Shown: one piece after another, positions 59,607 through 64,000 of the stretch
How the letters are laid out: each line of letters begins with the position of its first letter
Numbering within the stretch: the stretch's first letter is position 1
Assembly (NCBI GenBank): GCA_036504235.1
Contig: DASXVN010000039.1
Coordinates: 1 to 64,000, forward strand
DNA: 64,000 bases
DNA from: Zipacnadum sp036504235
Lineage (GTDB): Bacteria > Armatimonadota > Zipacnadia > Zipacnadales > Zipacnadaceae
Reading direction: 5' to 3'
Position numbers and translations under genes: made by a program
Notes under the pieces: generated by a model
Told to the model about the DNA's origin: nothing
Seen by the model: the letters and a program-made list of their open reading frames with translations, nothing else
The model's database searches: none

Positions 59607-62600
59607 CTAGAAACCCCAACTGCGGCCAATCCGGAACTGATGATCGCCGCTTTCGTTGGTGGCGTACGTAGCCCGGAGATTCTTAGGCAGATCGTAGCTT
59701 ACGCCCAGGTCCCATTTGGCGGTGCGCTGCCCGACCAGGGTGTAGTGGTAGTTCACCAGGAAGTTGTCCACCAGGTATTTGCCCATGCGAATCTCAAAGG
59801 GCTGATCGAAGGTGAAGGCCACGGTGAACTCGGACAACCCGAGTGAGCGGCGGAACTCCTCTTCGATCGGTGAGAACAGTGCGGCGCGCAGGCCCCCGGC
59901 CAGTAGCGAGCCGAACCTTTGAGATAACACCTGGTTTACATCCGTGGTTCCACTGGTGCCGAAGGCGCCCAGCCCCACCAGCGCTCGGATCTGGTCCTGA
60001 GTCAGCGGCGGCTCGGAGCTCAAGGTGATCACGGTCTGCTCCTGGGGGGTGCGCGCCGGGAGGCCTCCCCTAATGTCCATCACCAGATGCACGGGGCCAA
60101 TGTTGCGCCCGTCCACGGAGGCAGTAGATAGCGTCTGGTCGGCCAGGCCGGTATAGTTCAGCTTTAGGGCCAGCATACGCGGCCCTCGCGGGGGCGGCGC
60201 CGAGGGATTCAGCCGGGGTGTTTCCACCGGCTTGATGCTGTAGGTGAAGCTCAGCGAGCGCACGTTGAAGTCAGTGCCGGGCAGTGAGCCGCTGTTGGGC
60301 ACTGCGGCGGCGCCTCCATGCACGTCCGGCGCCTGAGCCGAGCCGGTGAGGACCAGGGCCTCCGCCGTGGGCTGGAGCAAGGTCTGCAGGCCTCCGGCCC
60401 GCAACTGCACCTTCTTGCCGACTGCCACGGTGACGTTGAAGCCGAAGTCCGGGAAGCGCGCTCCGGGAGCCATGAGCTGGCCGGTGCTGGGTCCCGCCCA
60501 CTGGATAAGGCCCAGGGTGGCGGGGTCGAGCAGCAGCTTGCCGGAGATCAGAGCTGGTTGTCCAGGGGTCGGGCTGGTAACCTGGAGCGCCCCGTCCAGG
60601 GTGCCCTTCAGCACCGACGGGTAGCTCAGTTCAGCTTGTTTGGTGTCCAGATGTAGATTCCAGTCGTTGTTGGCCATCTGCGAGCGCAGGAAGCTGCTCA
60701 GGCCGACGGTGCCGTTCACCTGTACAGTCCCCGCGCCCAGCTTGCCGCCCAGGTCCGCTACAGTCAGCACGGGCCTCCCCGAGGGCGAGTTGGTCAACGT
60801 CACCTTGCCCTTGAGGTCATCGAGGGCCTGGCCGGTCCACAGGACCTGGTGTCCGGCTTCGACGGTGAGCGTGAGGTCATAGAGGTTCTTGGCCAACTCA
60901 TCGAGCTTGGTGGAGATCAGGGAAGCATGGCCGCCGATCTGGAAGCGCGTTTGGTCCCAGCGCCCGGAGATGTCGCTGACGGACACGGCATTGGTCCCGC
61001 CTACGCTTTGGACCGACACGTCGGTGGAGAGATCGCTGAGTGATTGCCTCCAGCCGGGGCGGCTTACCGCGCCCTTGGCCAGCCGCACGAAGCCCTCAAG
61101 CGCCGGCTTGTCCAGCGTCCCGGTCAGCGCCAACTGCGAGTTGACGATGCCGCTGGCGCTCATGTCTCCCCACATCGTGTGGGCGGTGTCGTCGTGCCGG
61201 GTGTAGCGCGCCAGTTCGTCGATAATCGGTGGGAAGAACCCCAGATCCGTGTTGTCGACGCGAGCCGCCAACGAGATCGGCTGGTCCCCGGGCAGCTTCA
61301 GCGGGTGCTCCCAGGTGAAGGGCAGGTGGCCGGAGCCGGTGATCTCCCGGTCGCCGCGTTTGAGGATCACCTGGTCAAAATCTATCCCCCGTTGCGCGAT
61401 GGTCACGACCGGCACGGAGAGCAAGTCGAAGCTGACGCCCCGCAGGGAGGCGGAGAGTACGTCCACACTGGCCGTGATCTCCGGCTGCTGGGTTGTCCCC
61501 TTGGCCTGGATCGTGACGCCGGCGACGCCGCCCATGCCGAGGTCGGCGGGCACCCAGTCGCGCAGCATGGCGAGGTCCACGTTGGAGGCGTCGGCCACCA
61601 CCGAGAGCGGGCCGTCCAGTTGCGCATCGCCTTGGACCGTCATCAACGCCTGGCCCATCTGCAACTCCGCATTGAGGTTGTGTGCCGAGCGCTCGGCCAC
61701 ATTGATCAGCAGACTGCCCTTGGCGTCAGGTAGCGGCTTGTTCTCATAGCTGGCCCGCCGCAGGGCGAAAGTCGTGCCGGCCTGCAAGGCGTTCAGCGGC
61801 CCGCTGAGGCGCACGGTCATATCCGCTTCTCCCTGCGCACGGACCGCCCACTGCATCCAGCGTTGCAACTGGGCCTGATAGGCGGGAGTGGTCTGCGCCT
61901 GCGAGGCGGCGAGCGGACCGATCAGGCGCAGCACACTGGAGACGTCCACCCCCGCCGCCTCCACTTCGCCGGTCAGCACGCGCGTCGCGCGGGCAAAGAC
62001 CAACTCCGCCTGCAGCCGGCCACCGGCGGCCTCCAGGGAGGTGCGCTCCAGCCGCACTTGGTCGGCGTCGGCGATGAAGTGCGTGTCCAGGCCCTTGATC
62101 TCCGTGTCCCCCACCGTAATCGTCTCCGCCACCAGGCGGCCCTCGCCGGTGAGGCCTTTCGCTGAGCCGCGCAGGACCAACTGGGGCAGCGAGACCTCCC
62201 CGGACATCGGCACGTTCACCGGCTGGAAGGCGGCGAGCCGCTCCAAGCGCGCTCCCGCCCCGTGGGCCTCGATGACGTAGTTCCAGTCCCCAAACAGGTC
62301 GTGCAGGACGCCGTCAAAGCTCACCTGGGCGCCGTGGGCACGGACCAGCCCATTGTGAACGGTGAGGTAGTCGTCGTTCTCCGGCGACAACTCAAAGTGG
62401 AACGGCGCCAGCACCGAGTTGACGTAGTACTGCTGGTACTGGAGGTCGGACAGAGTGGCCTCCCCGTCCGCCACCGGCGCCAGCGTCGTCCCCGACAGCG
62501 TGACGTCGGCCTCCGCCATGCCTTCGACTTTCAGGTCCGTGGGCCATTGCTTGCCCAGTAGCTCGTGCGCGGCCGCCAGACGTAGGCCGACTAGACGCAC

Positions 62601-64000
62601 TGAGCCGCTCAGGGCCGGTGCTTCCTCGGCCGCGGCGGGAGGGCTCAGCGCCAAAGCGACTCGTGCCACGGCGGTATCATAGGAGGCGAAGCCCTCAATC
62701 TGCCCGTCCCGCGGCGGGATCAGGTCCTTGAGCGCGAGGCTCAGCGGCCTCTCGTTGAAGCTCAGAGCCAGAGCTTTGGCCGTGAAGTCATTGTACTTCA
62801 CGTCAAACGCAGCCAATTCGCCCTGCACTTCCGGCTTCTTCCAGGTGCCGGTCAGGTGCGCCCGGGCGTAGACCCGCCCGGCCGGCGGCGTCGCTTTCGG
62901 CGGCAGGGCCGCGCGGGGCAAAGCGGCGAGATTCACGCCGCCGAGGTCCACCTGGAGGTTGAGCGGGCCGTCGCGACTGGCGGTGCCGCTGGCCCACACG
63001 TGCATCCCCGGACCCTCGAGGCGGGCCAGGGGCACTTCCGCGCTCCAGTTACCGCCGCTAGACAGGTTGGCGGACAGCAAGGTCTGGGCCTGGTCGAAGC
63101 GGTAGTCCGCGTAGACCACGCGCCGCAGGTCCAGACTGGCGACCGCCTGGCCGCTCTTCCCCTGCCAGACGACGCCGACTTCCCCGGAGGCCTGCCCGCT
63201 CGCCCCGGCCGGCCGCTTCCACAGCTTCTGCGGGACTTGCGCGAGGTTCACGTCGCGCATGCGCCCATTGGCCACGATCTGGGCACTGCCCCCCTTCGCG
63301 GGGAGGCTGACCAGCACGTCACCGGCCAGGGTGCCGCCCAGCGCGGTAGCCTGAGCCTGGCGGAGGCTGACCAACCGTCCCGACCAAGCGAAACTAGTCT
63401 TGAAGTTTGCCAACTGCAGCCCCTGATAGCTCGCCCCGCCGCTGGACAGGGAGCCGTCCACCAGCGGCGTACCGCCCGCGTACACGACCGAGGCGCGCAG
63501 GCCGGTGACGTCGCGCAAGGTCACGAGCGGCGGTGTAACGCCCACCGGCGTGGCGCGCTTCACCTGGGCCTTCACCCAGGCGGCGCTGACCCCCGCCGAC
63601 GACGAACTGAGAGTGGCCGTGACCACCGGCTTGCTCACATCAAAGAGGGTGGCGTTGAGCTGGACCGTGCCGAGCGCGACCTCCCCGGTCTGGGCGGTGG
63701 TGAGCAGGCCGCCGTGGGGCATGGTGAAGGCAATCGTGGCGCCGAGGTGATCCAGCGGCCCGGTGGCGTCCACCTGCAGATTGCCGCTGCCGGCGAGGTC
63801 CAGTCCCAGCCTTGCGGAGGTAGCCGCGGGGAGTCGGCGGCGCAGGTCGGCGAGGTCCACGCCCGCCGCGGTGAGGTGCACGTCGGCGCGGGGCTTGCTC
63901 AGGTTGTACACCCAGCCCTGCGCGTGGACCGGCGCCCCGGCCCAGCGACCGTCCAGGCTCCCGATCTCGACTCCTTGCGGCGTCAAGCTCAGGTCGGCGG
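59607..64000 (-). CDS. TamB-type translocation/assembly protein, partial
   Basis: At least 1,460 residues, open at the window edge (the N-terminus is outside). It belongs to the TamB/AsmA-like beta-taco proteins that bridge the inner and outer membranes; TamB works in phospholipid movement or protein insertion together with an Omp85 partner. The DUF490-type C-terminal domain is recognisable from TVITLSSEPPLTQDQIRALV and KWDLGVSYDLPKNLRATYAT, with a closing GRSWGF. The body is a long repetitive beta-structure of Gly/Leu/Ala-rich strands. It leads an envelope block and is followed by the ECF sigma gene. Confidence 0.85.
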   Translation of the reverse strand, partial: ADLSLTPQGVEIGSLDGRWAGAPVHAQGWVYNLSKPRADVHLTAAGVDLADLRRRLPAATSARLGLDLAGSGNLQVDATGPLDHLGATIAFTMPHGGLLTTAQTGEVALGTVQLNATLFDVSKPVVTATLSSSSAGVSAAWVKAQVKRATPVGVTPPLVTLRDVTGLRASVVYAGGTPLVDGSLSSGGASYQGLQLANFKTSFAWSGRLVSLRQAQATALGGTLAGDVLVSLPAKGGSAQIVANGRMRDVNLAQVPQKLWKRPAGASGQASGEVGVVWQGKSGQAVASLDLRRVVYADYRFDQAQTLLSANLSSGGNWSAEVPLARLEGPGMHVWASGTASRDGPLNLQVDLGGVNLAALPRAALPPKATPPAGRVYARAHLTGTWKKPEVQGELAAFDVKYNDFTAKALALSFNERPLSLALKDLIPPRDGQIEGFASYDTAVARVALALSPPAAAEEAPALSGSVRLVGLRLAAAHELLGKQWPTDLKVEGMAEADVTLSGTTLAPVADGEATLSDLQYQQYYVNSVLAPFHFELSPENDDYLTVHNGLVRAHGAQVSFDGVLHDLFGDWNYVIEAHGAGARLERLAAFQPVNVPMSGEVSLPQLVLRGSAKGLTGEGRLVAETITVGDTEIKGLDTHFIADADQVRLERTSLEAAGGRLQAELVFARATRVLTGEVEAAGVDVSSVLRLIGPLAASQAQTTPAYQAQLQRWMQWAVRAQGEADMTVRLSGPLNALQAGTTFALRRASYENKPLPDAKGSLLINVAERSAHNLNAELQMGQALMTVQGDAQLDGPLSVVADASNVDLAMLRDWVPADLGMGGVAGVTIQAKGTTQQPEITASVDVLSASLRGVSFDLLSVPVVTIAQRGIDFDQVILKRGDREITGSGHLPFTWEHPLKLPGDQPISLAARVDNTDLGFFPPIIDELARYTRHDDTAHTMWGDMSASGIVNSQLALTGTLDKPALEGFVRLAKGAVSRPGWRQSLSDLSTDVSVQSVGGTNAVSVSDISGRWDQTRFQIGGHASLISTKLDELAKNLYDLTLTVEAGHQVLWTGQALDDLKGKVTLTNSPSGRPVLTVADLGGKLGAGTVQVNGTVGLSSFLRSQMANNDWNLHLDTKQAELSYPSVLKGTLDGALQVTSPTPGQPALISGKLLLDPATLGLIQWAGPSTGQLMAPGARFPDFGFNVTVAVGKKVQLRAGGLQTLLQPTAEALVLTGSAQAPDVHGGAAAVPNSGSLPGTDFNVRSLSFTYSIKPVETPRLNPSAPPPRGPRMLALKLNYTGLADQTLSTASVDGRNIGPVHLVMDIRGGLPARTPQEQTVITLSSEPPLTQDQIRALVGLGAFGTSGTTDVNQVLSQRFGSLLAGGLRAALFSPIEEEFRRSLGLSEFTVAFTFDQPFEIRMGKYLVDNFLVNYHYTLVGQRTAKWDLGVSYDLPKNLRATYATNESGDHQFRIGRSWGF

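Overview
The window reads as an ordinary chromosomal segment of a high-GC, diderm (outer-membrane-bearing) bacterium. The evidence for two membranes is direct: lpxD, an OmpH/Skp-like chaperone, a BamA, a TamB-like giant, an LptF/LptG permease and murB. Promoters ahead of tRNAs, purA and rpmB follow a sigma70 consensus (TTGACA-17-TATAAT type, several with an extended TGn -10). Every tRNA encodes its own CCA. No rRNA, phage, integrase, IS transposase or CRISPR is visible. A deep-branching diderm such as Armatimonadota would fit the gene mix, but this is an inference that the sequence does not prove.

Layout. 0-10 kb: two related secreted proteins, a YhaO/YhaN-like nuclease-ATPase pair, small envelope proteins, an ArsB/NhaD-type permease, an orphan BcrA/BadF-type activase and a TPR+CAP secreted protein. 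10-17 kb: gmhA, a ROK sugar kinase, an archaeal-type cupin phosphoglucose isomerase, guaB, an MsmK-type sugar ABC ATPase, queH and a Gfo/Idh/MocA oxidoreductase. 17-25 kb: seven tRNA genes, then tig-clpP-clpX and valS, and two membrane proteins. 26-34 kb: argS, a DUF1385 protein, rpmB, a FocA-type channel overlapping a UroD-like protein, mtaB, a membrane-anchored cyclophilin, tRNA-Gln and rlmN. 35-42 kb: acpS, lptF/G, purA with a terminator-like leader, five tRNA genes, a GalU-type enzyme, a PRC-barrel protein and murB.

42-54 kb is the most accessory-looking part. It holds a large beta-helix surface protein, a HAMP sensor paired with a solute-binding lipoprotein, a sugar transferase, a soluble Ser/Thr kinase fused to a beta-propeller, and a CHASE2 adenylate cyclase divergent from a FecR-domain protein. 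54-64 kb is an envelope-biogenesis block read on the minus strand: tamB, an ECF sigma factor, bamA, ompH, a coiled-coil lipoprotein and lpxD.

The clearest unexplained structure lies between genes. Several families of palindromic, modular repeats recur in the intergenic gaps, some nested inside each other (25.9 kb, 36.9 kb). Other points worth checking are an internal ribosome-binding site and start inside the cyclophilin gene, the purA leader hairpin, an apparently inactive cyclase-like domain in the HAMP protein, and the sigma factor placed inside the outer-membrane assembly block.
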